Positions 51,407 to 63,127 are shown, counted from the stretch's first letter. The stretch: DNA of 64,000 bases from Ophiura sarsii (GCA_035610835.1 CM069447.1:63459060-63523059); one strand, 5' to 3'. Notes: a model not told the origin generated them from the sequence alone. Made by a program: numbers and translations.

Positions 51407-52739
51407 CGAGGGTCATTCAATAAGTTATACCTCCTACCTCATAACTGTGTTATTATATAAGCCACTCTTATGAAATATTAAGCACTTGTTGCTTGGAACC
51501 TCGGCTACAAATTCATTTTATATTGTTCTGAGTAATGGTTGTACTTGCAGTGAAAACCAAACTTCCATTTAGTGTGATGGAAACAGATAAAAACAAACAA
51601 AAATATTGCCGAAGTGCTATTCATTTGGCCTATTTTAAGAGACAAAACGTACCTATAGTTCAATATTATTATATCCATTCTAATTGTCAGATATCTCTTA
51701 AAAATATATGCTTACTGATTAGCCAGAACCAGATCTGGACAGCATTAGGTTTACCCCTCCCCTGATTTTTTCATAAGAATTAAAAGATCTTCAACACAGG
51801 ACTAAATGGAGGGATTACAAGTCTCTCGAAGAGATTATGTTCTATCATTGACTACCTGATTGACTATTCTGATCATGAAGGTTGCACAAAAGGAAAACTC
51901 ATAAAGTGATTATCGTGTTGACGATTTAACGTATATATTATATGAGGCTTCACTGTGGCTTGACTTGTAACAATGAAAATTGACTGATTAGCAGTATTTC
52001 AGTATGCCAAAGGCATAGCAATTCATTCCAATTGATATTACACTTTTAACAAGCCTACTTAGTCAATATTGCTTATATACGAGGGGGTATCAAAAAGTTC
52101 TTGAGATCACCCAGAAGTGAAAGAGCCAGAAACTTTTTTTGATATGTGACCCCTTTCTGTCAGCACTTTAAACTATTTATTGCTGTTTTGGGAATAACGC
52201 AATCTGAGGCAATATGAGGATCAATCAATGGCGGTCAATCTGAGGATCTCTACATTGGCGGTCTGTGGACAGGTAATAAATAGTGGGAGAGATGTGTGAC
52301 TTTGCACAGTGACTTTTTAAAGATGTCTGAAGGGTCACATATTAAAAAAAAAAGTTTCTGGCTCCTTCACTTCTGGGTGATTTCAAGAACTTTTTGATAC
52401 CCCCTTGTACATGATAATACTGTAATATATTCAGATATCAATCATTGTTCATTTTCAGTATTTTAATCATGCTTGTAAGTTATATCTAACCATACAATAC
52501 GGAAAAAACACTGAACAACATGTATCTATTTTAAAGGTAATTTTCCGTTTCCGTTGTCAAAAATCTCTCTTGCTTTGACCACATCATAACAAAAGTGAAA
52601 TGGATATCAATTATCACTTATCACCATCAATGTGTAGCCATGATTCAAAGCTACGTACAATCATGAACAATTTCATAAGGCTGGCATTCATATTTGCATG
52701 GTTGTGAGGGAGGAGGTAGAACTTATTAAATGACCCTCG
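51407..52739. mobile_element. Tc1/mariner-like non-autonomous element, 1.33 kb, with nested element
   Basis: CGAGGGTCATTCAATAAGTT with ACCTCCTACCTC at the left; right end mirrored as GAGGAGGTAGAACTTATT and AAATGACCCTCG. TA flanks at 51405-51406 and 52740-52741. About 1 kb without the nested insert; the 76-residue ORF at 51535 has no transposase motif. Confidence 0.85.
52080..52407. mobile_element. Nested Tc1/mariner-like MITE, 328 bp
   Basis: CGAGGGGGTATCAAAAAGTT then CTTGAGATCACCCAGAAG at the left, mirrored to GATACCCCCTTG at the right over about 60 bp. TA at 52078-52079 and 52408-52409. The ends resemble those of its host element (CGAGGG). Confidence 0.85.
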
Positions 52740-52946
52740 TACTTTCAGAATTGATGGAACTATAATTGTTAGTTCACTGAAATTGTGATAACGTTAACAA
52801 AACAAACTATATTGTGATGAACAAGTCAGCGACCATCTCGATGTGACCATCTTGACGCATTCATAAATTCATCATAAAGCATTCCGTTGTATTTTATATT
52901 CACTTGTGTACAGTTGCGAGAGTAGCCGGAAATACGGTAAACAGTG

Positions 52947-53193
52947 TTAACACTTTCCACGCGGCAGGCAGCTGTCGACGACATTCCAAAATCGCACAAA
53001 ATGTTTCAAAAAAGTCAAAATTGTTGAATTACATTACCATATTTGAAATCACCATGAGAAATGCATTGAAATAAGTACCAACATGCAAAGTATCGGTCCA
53101 GTAATCCTTGAGATAGACCCTGACATTTGGGAAATGTTTCTGGATATTCTTTTTTGTATATTGTAAATCTTATAGCCACGTGGAAAGTGTTAA
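52947..53193. mobile_element. TTAA MITE, family F, complete
   Basis: TTAACACTTTCCACGCGGCAG to ATAGCCACGTGGAAAGTGTTAA, the best preserved copy of this family in the window. Confidence 0.85.
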
Positions 53194-54508
53194 CACGGTG
53201 TCAATAAACTGTCGGGTTAATAACAACAAGCACTTATAGGAAACATATTGCTCTGTAATTTATAAGATATTTTAGTTTCATGTTTATAAATGTAATTTGC
53301 CCAAATAATTGATATAGAGAAAACAATCTAACACAGAGTGTGTCCCATGAAAAAGCATGCGTAATATGCCTTTACATTTACATTCATTACTTCCATGTAT
53401 AATCGCGATAGCTGCGTACCAAATGCGTTCCAATAAAATTAATTGTTAGTTGAGAAAGCGCACGCTGAGCGCAAGTAACTAATAATTGCCCGAAAGTACT
53501 GCACCAAAGTGTTCGATTGTTTTGCTCATTGACCGACCAATCAAATTGAATATTCAATAAGTTATGAGGAAACACGATTAAAGCTTATTTTTGATTGCTT
53601 GAATGATAAAAATGTGAATGAGGGGGATGACCTGACTTGGACTGCTTCAATAAGTAAGAAGGGATAGACAAAATAATAAACAGAAAACTAATTAATTATT
53701 AGCGCGCTTATATCGGTACAAATCAACTATTTGGATAAATATGCATCTTTTTCAGTAATGAATGAGAATAATGACTGCTTGAACAAAGTTCTGTTATTGT
53801 GAATTTTTTTGTATTTTTGATATCCTCGGTTGTTCTGGTCATTCAGAATTGTCCCTCAAGGGATGTGCCCCTTCTAGACAACTCCTCAGACCAGAATCAG
53901 CAACCTTTGATTTCAAAACAAATTCACGAAAACAGTTGCTACGCAGTAATTATTCTCTAATTCAGAAGTCCTTGCATCAAGCCATCAAAAAACAAGCACT
54001 GTTTCATGATATAAAGACAGCAAAAAAAGTAACTCGGCTGTTGTAAAAGCACCTTTAATTTTAAAATTGTTACTCATATTCTAAAAATGAAAATACCAGG
54101 AGACGGAAAATTTAATTACGGTGATTTTGACACCTTGTTTGTTAAAATCGATCGAGTATTGTTGTCGCGGTATGTGCTTATAGATGAAAAGTGCCCATTT
54201 CCATTGTTGCAGTAACTCCTATTGATCTCTCTGATTCAGCGTGAAGATAATAGCGGGAATTTTGATTAGCTGTTCTTGTTGTGCTGTAAACTTGATTAGC
54301 AAAATCCGGGACAAATTTAATGGGGATGACAGGCGTACTTCTTTACAATTAAAAAGGATGAATTTAAAACTCCAAATGCTCAGAAGGTCCGAGAAGACAG
54401 ACAGGACAGGTCATCGCCATGGGCAAATTGTCAAATGGGCAGATTTGATATCGGACCGCTAAAGCTGCCTTCGCAAAATAAACCCGTCTTACCGTTGTCG
54501 ATTCAAGA
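53194..54508. other. Unannotated stretch
   Basis: ORFs of 65 and 73 residues (53849 and 54241, plus) and 62 residues (53387, minus) have no recognisable motif, so no gene is called. A short unrecognised exon at 54241-54462 cannot be excluded. Confidence 0.4.
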
Positions 54509-54511
54509 TAA

Positions 54512-54880
54512 GGCCAAATATTTTTTTTGTGTTGATTGTCCATAGATCACTTTTAAAAGTTGGGTAGGTCGGTCGGGAAAAGTTTTTTTCTTTTTTTTTC
54601 TCACTTGCCCTTTTTTCAGGTACCAAAAGTAAAAATGAGATGTACTTGTTGTGGTAACCAACACTGGGAACAAAATCTTTAATATTTTGATGAGTATTTT
54701 TATTTTCTCAACACTTAAAAAAAAAATTGAAAAATTAAAATTTGGATTTTCGACTAATATTTGTAAAAAAATGAAATTTTCAAAAAAAAAAGAAAAAAAA
54801 GAAAAAAAAAGGTTTTTGAGTCGGAATGATTAAGAGGGTCGGGCGGACGAGGACAATCAAACAATTTTTTGTTGTTGGCC
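54512..54880. mobile_element. Harbinger-like MITE, family J variant
   Basis: GGCCAAATATTTTTTTTGTG to TTTTTTGTTGTTGGCC with TAA on both sides. GGTAGGTCGGTCGGG and GGGTCGGGCGGACGAGG frame an A-run core. The gattggcgtaac block is replaced by TTGATTGTCC/GGACAATCAA. Confidence 0.72.
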
Positions 54881-55053
54881 TAAACAACTCCGAAACCTTA
54901 TTGAACCCCTAAATAAATAATAGCTTTTAATCAATTTGGTTATAATTTAAGTTCCAATCAATTTAATATAAGCACTTCATGTAAAATTTACCCAAACAAA
55001 GGTACATTTTAAGTAAGAGATAATAAGTTATGGTTGAGGATTTAATAAAACGC

Positions 55054-55350
55054 TTAAAGGCATATTATATGATCTTTTCCAGGGAGCGCCCTCTAGTCAT
55101 GTTTTTTTTTTAGAAAGTAGATTTTCTTGCAGATTTACATTTCTGATCATAAATCACGAATATATTCTGAGTGATTTCAAAATCATGGTTTAAAGAGTAA
55201 AAATAAACTGTCAGGTGTGCGTGACAACTTATTTTTCACTCTAAATTCCCTCTAAAACCAGAATTTTTTAGGGTAATTAGGAATCGTATCGATTTGTAAC
55301 TCAGAATATGTTTATGATTCATGATCAGAAACGTAAATCTGCAAGAAAAA
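55054..55350. mobile_element. TTAA MITE, family B, right-truncated
   Basis: TTAAAGGCATATTATATGATC; the right arm stops after GTAAATCTGCAAGAAAAA. More diverged than the other copies. Confidence 0.7.
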
Positions 55351-56256
55351 GTGATCAAGATGTCACAAAATGTTGCTGTCTTTTTAAAGCTTTGTATATC
55401 TCGTAAAATAATTCATAATTGTGACCCTTCACATCAACATGGACATGTTGGAGGCCCGAGTCAAATCTGAGTTATTGGTACGACTTGAAAGAGCACATCT
55501 TAAGCTTTGAAATGAGACTATGTTGAAGGTAATCGGACTTTGTAATCACAAGATATGAATTGAAGAAGCATATTTTTTGTCTATTGTTTTCTTTATATTT
55601 TACCAAATATTTTGGCCTCTATCTCAAAACTGTGTTTGCCGACAACATGTCCTTTTTGATGCGACTGGTCACAATTATGATCAAACCTTTCAGCCAGTGT
55701 TTTATAATAAGGATCTCTTAAAAGGGGGTCAAGTCGAGTATCAGAATAATTCTACAAATTTTCTCCATCTAAATATGTTTTCAATTTGGTATTGTGAATT
55801 ATTTTAAGAGAGATACAAAGCTTTAAAAAGGTTTGAAAACTGTTGGGACACCCTACACTTTCATCTGACAGTCCCTTGGTAACAATCGCTTGATCACGTT
55901 TTTTCACCATGTGATATTTTCTTCTTGTTTTATTATTGTACTGACCTGGAATGATGCTTAATTGTGTTTTATTAAATCCTGAACAATAACTATTACCTCT
56001 TACTTAAAATATACCTATGTTCAAGTTTGGGTACATTTTACCTGAAGTGCTTATTTGAACGCAAGTTATTATAACAAAATTGATTGAAACCTATTATTTA
56101 TATTGACTATTAATTTATATTTGATGGAGTATTGCAGTGAATGACCACATCAAATCTTGATATCTATTACAAGTTTATTTAGCAATGAATAATGCAATCC
56201 ATTAGCTTAATACTGTATGTTAATGATACAAATGAACTTGTTAAAGACTCACTTAT
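55351..56256. other. Unannotated AT-rich spacer
   Basis: No gene, RNA or clear repeat seen. Confidence 0.4.
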
Positions 56257-56871
56257 TTAACTCTTTACCTGACATAGACGCATTAATGCGTCAAAACGAC
56301 CTTTTTACGTTTTACCCTATAACTTGTTAACCAAACATCGGAAGTATGGCAAACTATACCTTTTTGGAATCCTTGTGCTCAGCCGAACAATTTGGTATGC
56401 CTTTTAGTGTAATTGAAGGCATTTGAATTTTTGTGCCCCTGTATGGCGGCCATTTTGGATTTTGGGCTTACGGTATATTTGTCGTGCTGATCGTACACGA
56501 TTCTGGTCGTTGCGCCATAATAACCCACTACAGCAAATTTGGTATCAAAATGTTTAGAATTATAATGCCCATCTCTTGAAAGCATTTTGAAGGGCTCAAG
56601 TTAGTATAGTTTTCATACAGGACTACTAAATATTTGTAAAAAAAGATGTTACAAAAATTGCATGCTGGGTAACGGTTACCATGGCAACCGCCACGATCGT
56701 CCGGTATCTTTGAAATTTTCACAGAAGTGTCCGGCCATTCATAAGCTTTCAGAATATATATAGTTTTACTATAGCCTTACAGAGTCTCATATTCAAATTA
56801 TAAGTTGATATTTACATGCATGTGCAAATTCACAATTTCTTCAAAAATTATTTTGTCAGGGAAAGAGTTAA
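56257..56871. mobile_element. TTAA MITE, CTCTTTACCTGACA family
   Basis: TTAACTCTTTACCTGACA to TGTCAGGGAAAGAGTTAA. Its left part (GTTTTACCCTATAACTTG, CCCCTGTATGGCGGCCATTT) is related to the arms of 12279-13065. Right TTAA shared with the next element. Confidence 0.8.
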
Positions 56872-57250
56872 AGGCATATTATGTGATCTTTTCCAGAGAG
56901 CGCCCTCTATTCATGATTTTTTTTGGAAAGTAGATTTTCTTGCAGATTACATTTCTGATCATAAATCGTACATACATTCCAAGTTACAGAGCGGTACGAT
57001 TCCTAATTACCTCAAAATCATGGTTTAAAGTGAATTTAGAGTGAAAATATAAACTGTCGTGTTATCCCGACAGTTTATTTTCACGCTAAAACCATGATTT
57101 TGAAGTAATTAGAATCGTATCGCCCTGTAACTTGGAATGTATGTACGATTTATGATCAGAAATGTAAATCTGCAAGAAAATCTACTTTCATTTTTTCTTC
57201 TTTTCGATGTTGAGGGCGTTCCCTGGAAAGATCACATAATATACCTTTAA
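56868..57250. mobile_element. TTAA MITE, family B
   Basis: TTAAAGGCATATTATGTGATC to GATCACATAATATACCTTTAA. Shares its left TTAA with the previous element and its right TTAA (57247-57250) with the next. Confidence 0.85.
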
Positions 57251-57629
57251 AGGGCATTGAGAGATACGTATGGGAGTGCGCCCTCAATTATCCTGGAAAT
57301 CAGGGTTTTTTACATCAAAGTAATACTTAGGCATATACTAACTACCATCTGAAACAGTTTACCAACATTCGCCGTTATCATATGAAATTTTATGATTTTC
57401 TTAGTTTCGATATGATCATATCGAAATTAAGGTGCTGAATTTGGAAGTTATGCTAAGTTTTACTCACGGACTTTCGCGGCAAATCTCAACCCGGAAGTGT
57501 CGTTATTTGCTTAGTTTGGCATGAAGGCGATGTCGGAATTGTATAATATTTTGGATTTTGGCTATGTTGATGATTATCTTTACGTTATTTACTCATTTAG
57601 TATATCGATACATCTCAATGCCCCTTTAA
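57247..57629. mobile_element. TTAA MITE with family E-like ends
   Basis: TTAAAGGGCATTGAGAGATAC to CATCTCAATGCCCCTTTAA. The interior differs from family E and holds the 22-nt palindrome centred on GATATGATCATATC near 57420. Confidence 0.75.
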
Positions 57630-57699
57630 TAACTGATACTTTAATCATGGGCTTACACATCGTATGCATGTATTAAGTTCAATTGTGTTAATGTATTTA

Positions 57700-57785
57700 T
57701 GTATTTTTCTTGTTTGCGCCTCAGAATAGTTCATCTAGATTGATGGCGCATTATAAATGCCTTATTATTATTGTTATTAATAATA
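57700..57785 (+). mobile_element. LINE 3' tail fragment
   Basis: TTTATGTATTTTTCTTGTTTG, then GATGGCGCATTATAAATGCC and a TTATTATTATTG microsatellite; similar to the tail at 6420-6478. Confidence 0.5.
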
Positions 57786-57893
57786 CAATCCATAAACTAA
57801 TTTGAATTTCATTATATCTATTGAACTCAATAAATTGAACCAACTCAAGGCAATTTCTACAAATTGTCACAACAATAAGCATTTTGAATGCAT

Positions 57894-58926
57894 TGTGACC
57901 CAACATGAGCAAATGAGGCACAATGCCACAGTAGCTAATTTGATTTAAGGGGGGACTTACGGAAGTTTTTGATTTGATTTTTTGAATTTTGTGAGTGCTG
58001 TAATTATTGAACTATTAATCAAATGCGTATAAAAGTATACATTTTTGGAAAGGAAATGGATCAAAGAATCCAAATTTGGCGTCAATTTTGACCCAAAAAG
58101 TAGATTTTTTGAGAAAATCACAAAATTCACTTTTTTGACCCAATTTTTTTTGAACAAAACTAACAAAACTAATTTTGAGTAAAAAATGGCCAAATCACTT
58201 TATAATGATGTTAAGACACTAATGAAGGGACGATTTTTTTAAAAACCTAATCTAATATTTTTGGAAATTTTGACCAAAAAGTGCCAAAAAACGTGAAAAT
58301 ATTGATTTTTATTTTATTTTACACTTTTTTGTCAAAATTTCAAAAAAATATTGGATTAGGTTCAAAAATAAATAAATTGTCCCTTCATTAGTGTCTTTAC
58401 ATCAACATCAAGTGATTTGGGCATTTTTAACTCAAAATTATGTTTGTTAGCTTTGTTCAAAAAAAATTGGGTCAAAAAAGTGATTTTTTTGTGATTTTCT
58501 CAAAAAATCAACATTTTTGGTCAAAACTGATGCCAAATTTGGATTCTCTGATCCATTTCCTTTCCAAAAAAGTATACTTTTATATACATTTGAGTCATAG
58601 TTCAATAATTACAGCACTAACAATATTCAACAAAAAACTTCCTTAAGTCCCCCCCCCCCCCCCCCTTAAGCGTACACAAAGGTGGGACAAGATCTTAGCT
58701 ACATCTTATATCCAACAAAAGACACATGGAAATCAAGCATTTCATGTTCATTTATTTACTCCATTCATTTGCTTTAAATGTCCATATGCATTTGATGTTT
58801 TATGACAAAGTTATTTTCACTAATCAGTAACTTTGGTTATAAGGATTGTGATATAACATTGAATTTGGTACATGTCCATTAACTTATACATATAATCATG
58901 GTGTAAATAACTCAATATTCATGTCC
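57894..58926. mobile_element. Family K MITE split by a family C MITE
   Basis: TGTGACCCAACATGAGCAAA at the left; interior GTAGCTAATTTGATTTAA, then the insertion, then TTAAGCGTACACAAAGGTGG as in the 28294 copy. The right end is lost at AATATTCATGTCCC, where a LINE fragment begins. Confidence 0.8.
57945..58669. mobile_element. TTAA MITE, family C, intact foldback
   Basis: TTAAGGGGGGACTTACGGAAG to CTTCCTTAAGTCC plus a poly-C tract and TTAA. The two arms of about 360 bp mirror each other throughout. The centre holds GATGTTAAGACACTAATGA, the unoccupied counterpart of the family D site. Confidence 0.88.
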
Positions 58927-59082
58927 CTAAGACGCCAAAACTGGCTAGGACATCTATACAGAATACCAGAAGGAACCCCAGCATGTCAAGCTCTCACCGA
59001 ATTCAATAGAAAAACAAAACAACCAGTTGGAAGACCAAAACCAACCTGGGCAGCCCAGATCCAAAAGAATATTGCCCCATAA
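58927..59082 (+). pseudogene. LINE ORF2 C-terminal fragment
   Basis: 52-codon frame ending in TAA contains LRRQNWLGHLYRIPEGTPAC and KQPVGRPKPTW. RRxxWLGHxxRxP is a hallmark of the C-terminal end of many animal LINE ORF2 proteins. The N-terminal side is joined to truncated family K sequence; the stop codon TAA doubles as the duplicated site of the next MITE. Confidence 0.7.
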
Positions 59083-59397
59083 GGCAAAAAAAAGAAAGAA
59101 AGAAGTTAACTTGCCCTTTCCGACCGACCTGAATTTTCGGAAATCTAGGGTCGCTATTTTTTTTTCTTCTTCAATTTTCAAAGTTAAAAAAAAAAAAAAA
59201 AAAATTGAAAGCACATAACAATAAAGAAAGATGAAAACGTGTTTTTGAGTAGTATCTGCTTGTTTAAAAATTTTAAAAAATCAATAAAAAAAATAAAATC
59301 TTTAAAACGTGTTTTTGTGTAGTATCTCCCTGTAAAATTTGACCGTCCGACCCTGACTCTGGCCCTGAAAGGGCAAGTCAATTTTTTGTTGTTGGCC
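59083..59397. mobile_element. Harbinger-like MITE, family J variant
   Basis: GGCAAAAAAAAGAAAGAAAG to TTTTTTGTTGTTGGCC with TAA on both sides. AACTTGCCCTTTCCGACCG and CTGAAAGGGCAAGTCA are mirrored inside the ends. Confidence 0.7.
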
Positions 59398-60678
59398 TAA
59401 CCAGGTCATTTTTGTTGAGGACTGAAAATAGAATAAATGTGCTTATATCCATTGAGCACATTCTGTTGTTGAAAATATCACTGCAAGATCCAGTTTTTTT
59501 TAACTTGGAATTATTAACCATATCAAAAAACACACTAATTTTAGACATATTCTGAAAAATAATAACCCAAAGATGCCTTTTTGAGGGAAGATATAGCAAC
59601 ATTTGAGAACCTCCTTTAAAGTGAAATATACTGACACTGATTTTATTTTGGAAAGAGTATTATTAAGAACTGTGGCATCAGAACAACATTAAAATAGTTG
59701 ATAATCTTAAATTATTAACTTATTAAAGAAGCATCGTACAAAGAAATGACATGGTCCATGTGATAGCACTCTTTAAAATACAGCTTTCCTAGAAAAAATG
59801 GACAGAGTTTAACGTCGTCCGATAGCACCAAGGTAGGGTTTATCGGTAAAGGTTAAGTCTGCATAGCAAATGGTTTTTATTTCAATTGTACATCAATTTG
59901 AAAAATACCTAGATTCAATAAATTATCATTTACTTGGGAAGTGTTGCGTGTTACATGATATATCAATAAAATAATAATACAAATATATTTGAAAATTCAA
60001 GTCAGAAACATTATTTTTGTGGTTCATATGCATGTGATGTAGAAATGCAAAATGGTAAATCTGTGTATTAAAGATTTTGAAATGCATTCAAAACCTGTGT
60101 TATTATTTCCAACATACATACATGTACATGAAACATCTTTTTTTTACCAGATCACATGCATAAGAAATCAAGTTATAATTTTGTTGACTTAAAATTAAAT
60201 TAAAAAAATAAATCTAAATAATTTAATATAAACATTTTATATTGGTGCATCATGTTACAGGCAACACTTTGCAACACTTCTATTGTCATGCCTGAAACAC
60301 AATGTACATAGTTTACTGAATTTAGTTAGATGTTGTTACTTTTAAAAATAAATGGTATTTCTTTACACTGAAAACGGTCCTCAAAAGTTATACATTCAAT
60401 CAGAATAAATGAAATATGTACTTTAGGATCTTAAGTTATGAATTACCATAGCTATGGTGTAATCATGGGATATGTGAATTATTTTGGGTCAAATATGGGT
60501 CATGTTTATACCATTAGAGTTTGAAAAAAAGTTTAGTAAACACATACACCCCTTTTTAAAAAAGTTTTAAGTGTGGTCGTCCGACGGATAACCATCATTG
60601 GAATTTTAGGTCTTCCGATGGCAGTTTTGGGCATCAGGACGCCCAGATTACCACTTGATTTTGATGCTGACCATACAC
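59398..60678. other. Unannotated AT-rich spacer
   Basis: No gene, RNA or clear repeat seen. Confidence 0.4.
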
Positions 60679-60681
60679 TTA

Positions 60682-61013
60682 GGCCAAATTTTTGTTGTTG
60701 TTATATTGGCGTAACGGGCTGAACAAAAATAGGGTAGGTAGGTAGGGATTTTTTATTTTATTTATTTATTTATTTATTTTTAGCAGCTGTTTTTGAACAA
60801 TGTTAACCGAGTTTAAACATTCCCTATTGTTTGTTAGAAGTACCCCTCAGTACAAGTCGAGAAAAAACATTTTTTTTCTTTCATTTTTTTATTTTTTAGG
60901 GTTTTTTGTTTTTTGTTTTTTTTCACTGAAAAAAAAAGAGAAAAAGTGTAGGGTCGGGCGTATTTTTAGGGTCGGGCGGGTTACGCCAATATAACAATTT
61001 TTTTTTTTTGGCC
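60682..61013. mobile_element. Harbinger-like MITE, family J1 variant
   Basis: GGCCAAATTTTTGTTGTTG and ATTGGCGTAAC at the left, GTTACGCCAAT and TTTTTTTTTTTTGGCC at the right, TTA on both sides. GTAGGTAGGTAGGG and GGTCGGGCGGG frame the core. Confidence 0.78.
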
Positions 61014-61206
61014 TTAGTAGCCAAACCAGTCATCTGTAGCAACAGCAGTCAATACAACAGTCAAGCCATGTTACCCGCATGGAATGGAAACGGGCACTTA
61101 ACATTGTTGATCAACAAGAGGTGACATGGTCTATAGCGTAACAATCTAATGGCACTCAACAATTTGAATTTAAATAGACAAAAAGTTTGATAACCGTTCT
61201 ACAAAC

Positions 61207-61572
61207 TTAAAGGGACACAATGTCATGTTGATTTTTAAATTTTTTAAATTAATTTACTTTAGAATTCAAGATGAACATGCCATTATGCCATTATTGTTGT
61301 TTCTACTAAAAAAACAAACAGCAATACTTGATTAAAACAATGTTTTTAATATGTTGGAATACCACCTTTAACCATGTAAAATGCTGGTTGCGGCTCTACC
61401 AGCATTTTTGAATCGACGCTTTGTTGTACAAAGAGGGCTGATTATTCTTAATCCTTATAGGTTTAAGTTCATACATGTAATACAATTGTAAAAATATACA
61501 AATCCCAGTTTTTATTATTTATTTTTGAAATTGAGGGCGCTACCTCCACCTCATCTCTCAATGCCCCTTTAA
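61207..61572. mobile_element. TTAA MITE, family E
   Basis: TTAAAGGGACACAATGTCATG to CTCTCAATGCCCCTTTAA. AAAATGCTGGT/ACCAGCATTTT hairpin near 61377-61411. Confidence 0.8.
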
Positions 61573-61798
61573 TGACCGCCCTTCGTCCCAGTCAGTGTCT
61601 GTTAATATGGTGCTACAACCTAATGAAAACAATTTGGATTTAAATAGATTTAATAGTGCTAGGTGCTACATGTAGGTACACAATGGTATACAAGCAAAAA
61701 AGGACCGTGAACCTGCTGTAATTAGTATTATTGGACATCGCAAAATAAATAAGCAGGAAATAATGTCTTGAAACAGCTTTTATATCAATTCAATTATA

Positions 61799-63127
61799 CA
61801 GGGTGCGTCAAAAAAAAGTGTACTCAACTTGAAAGTTTTTAAAAAGAAATATGAGCATTTGTCAGCCAAAGTATTTCAATAGTAAACAAGACCTATTAAT
61901 TAGCCTTAATAAGAATATTTTATTTGGTTAGAACTCATTTTACGCGTAAAAGTGGCCATTTAAGATCCCGAACAAGGTACCATCTTCGAAGGCTCAAACT
62001 CAATATAGTCAGGTATTATAAGCAATAACAAGTTACAGTCCTGACAAAAGGTTTTAAAGTCTTCAAGTACTACGGCAACATATTGACAATGCATGTAGAG
62101 CTTTGTGTCGAAGAAGGATCTCCAGGCACGCTATCAACAGCATGAAGACCAGAATGTTTGATTGGCGTAACCCGACCGACCCTAAATACATTGCCGACCC
62201 TGAATATTTTTTATTATTTTGAGGGGGAAAAAACCCCAAAAAACCCCAAAAAAACCTGAAATCTGAAGTTTGTTATTGTTTAAAACTTCAGAAACTTGTA
62301 CTCATAGAGTATGTTGGTTTCTATAAATAAAAAGAAAAATGTTTAAAGAAAAGGGAATTTTTGCCGTCTCTTCATTTGTGTGTACTGCTGTCTTTCAAGT
62401 GTTCAAAAGTAGATGATTTAAAAATTAAAAAAAAAAAAAAAAATCCCGACCGACCTACCCTATTTGTTTTGGTCATGTTACGCCAATCAAACTTTTTTTT
62501 TTTTAGGCCTAAGGCAGAGCTGTTTGATTATTTGCCTTTTGCTGGACTTACCAGAAAACAAATTGTCTGCAAGAATGAATGTCCTTGTAGAGAAAGAGAG
62601 ACTTTTACTTTACTTGTCTTACTGTGGACATCAATATTTTGACCGTATATTTTAACTGTATCGAGGACAATATTTACTTATTAAAAGAACATATTTGATG
62701 AAAAATAGGTGCAATATCATTTTTTATCAAAATACTTTATTGTATATTTTATACCTTGTCTTGTTTATCATGTTTATGAAATTTATGGATCATTGTTAAA
62801 TCCTTACAATTACTTTAACTCACAAGTGGTGATAATTTAATTTATTTCATGTTAAATAATGAGAAATTCTGAACAAGACTATTATTTATTTAATTGGTTT
62901 AATAAGTAAACAGTTTAATCCTTTAAACGTTTATCCGAGTACACATATTAAGCGCTAATTGAGCGTGAAATCACAAATTTGTTCGGTTTCAAAATTCAGT
63001 TCTTTTACAGAAATATTCGTATCTACTAAACGGTACCATATATTGCCGATGATAGCAGATAAATGGACGTAATTGATTAAATGTATTTATTTTTCAATCA
63101 GAGTACACTTTTTTTTGACTCACCCTG
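61799..63127. mobile_element. Tc1/mariner-like non-autonomous element, 1.33 kb
   Basis: CAGGGTGCGTCAAAAAAAAG with TGTACTC at the left; GAGTACACTTTTTTTTGAC and TCACCCTG at the right; TA at 61797-61798 and 63128-63129. It resembles 26156-27116 in its CAGGGTG ends. A family J MITE is nested at 62147-62509. Confidence 0.85.
62147..62509. mobile_element. Nested Harbinger-like MITE, family J1
   Basis: TTTGATTGGCGTAACCCGAC near the left and GTTACGCCAATCAAAC then TTTTTAGGCC at the right, followed by TAA. The left GGCC has decayed to GACC. The ORFs in it are by-products. Confidence 0.72.

Noticed and set aside
51535..51765. 76-residue ORF inside the 51407 element as a transposase remnant
   Set aside because: No DDE/D signature or helix-turn-helix visible and far too short.
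53849..54462. Small ORFs of 65 and 73 residues as host exons
   Set aside because: No recognised domain, splice context or homology clue; similar ORFs arise by chance in this window. Not excluded outright.
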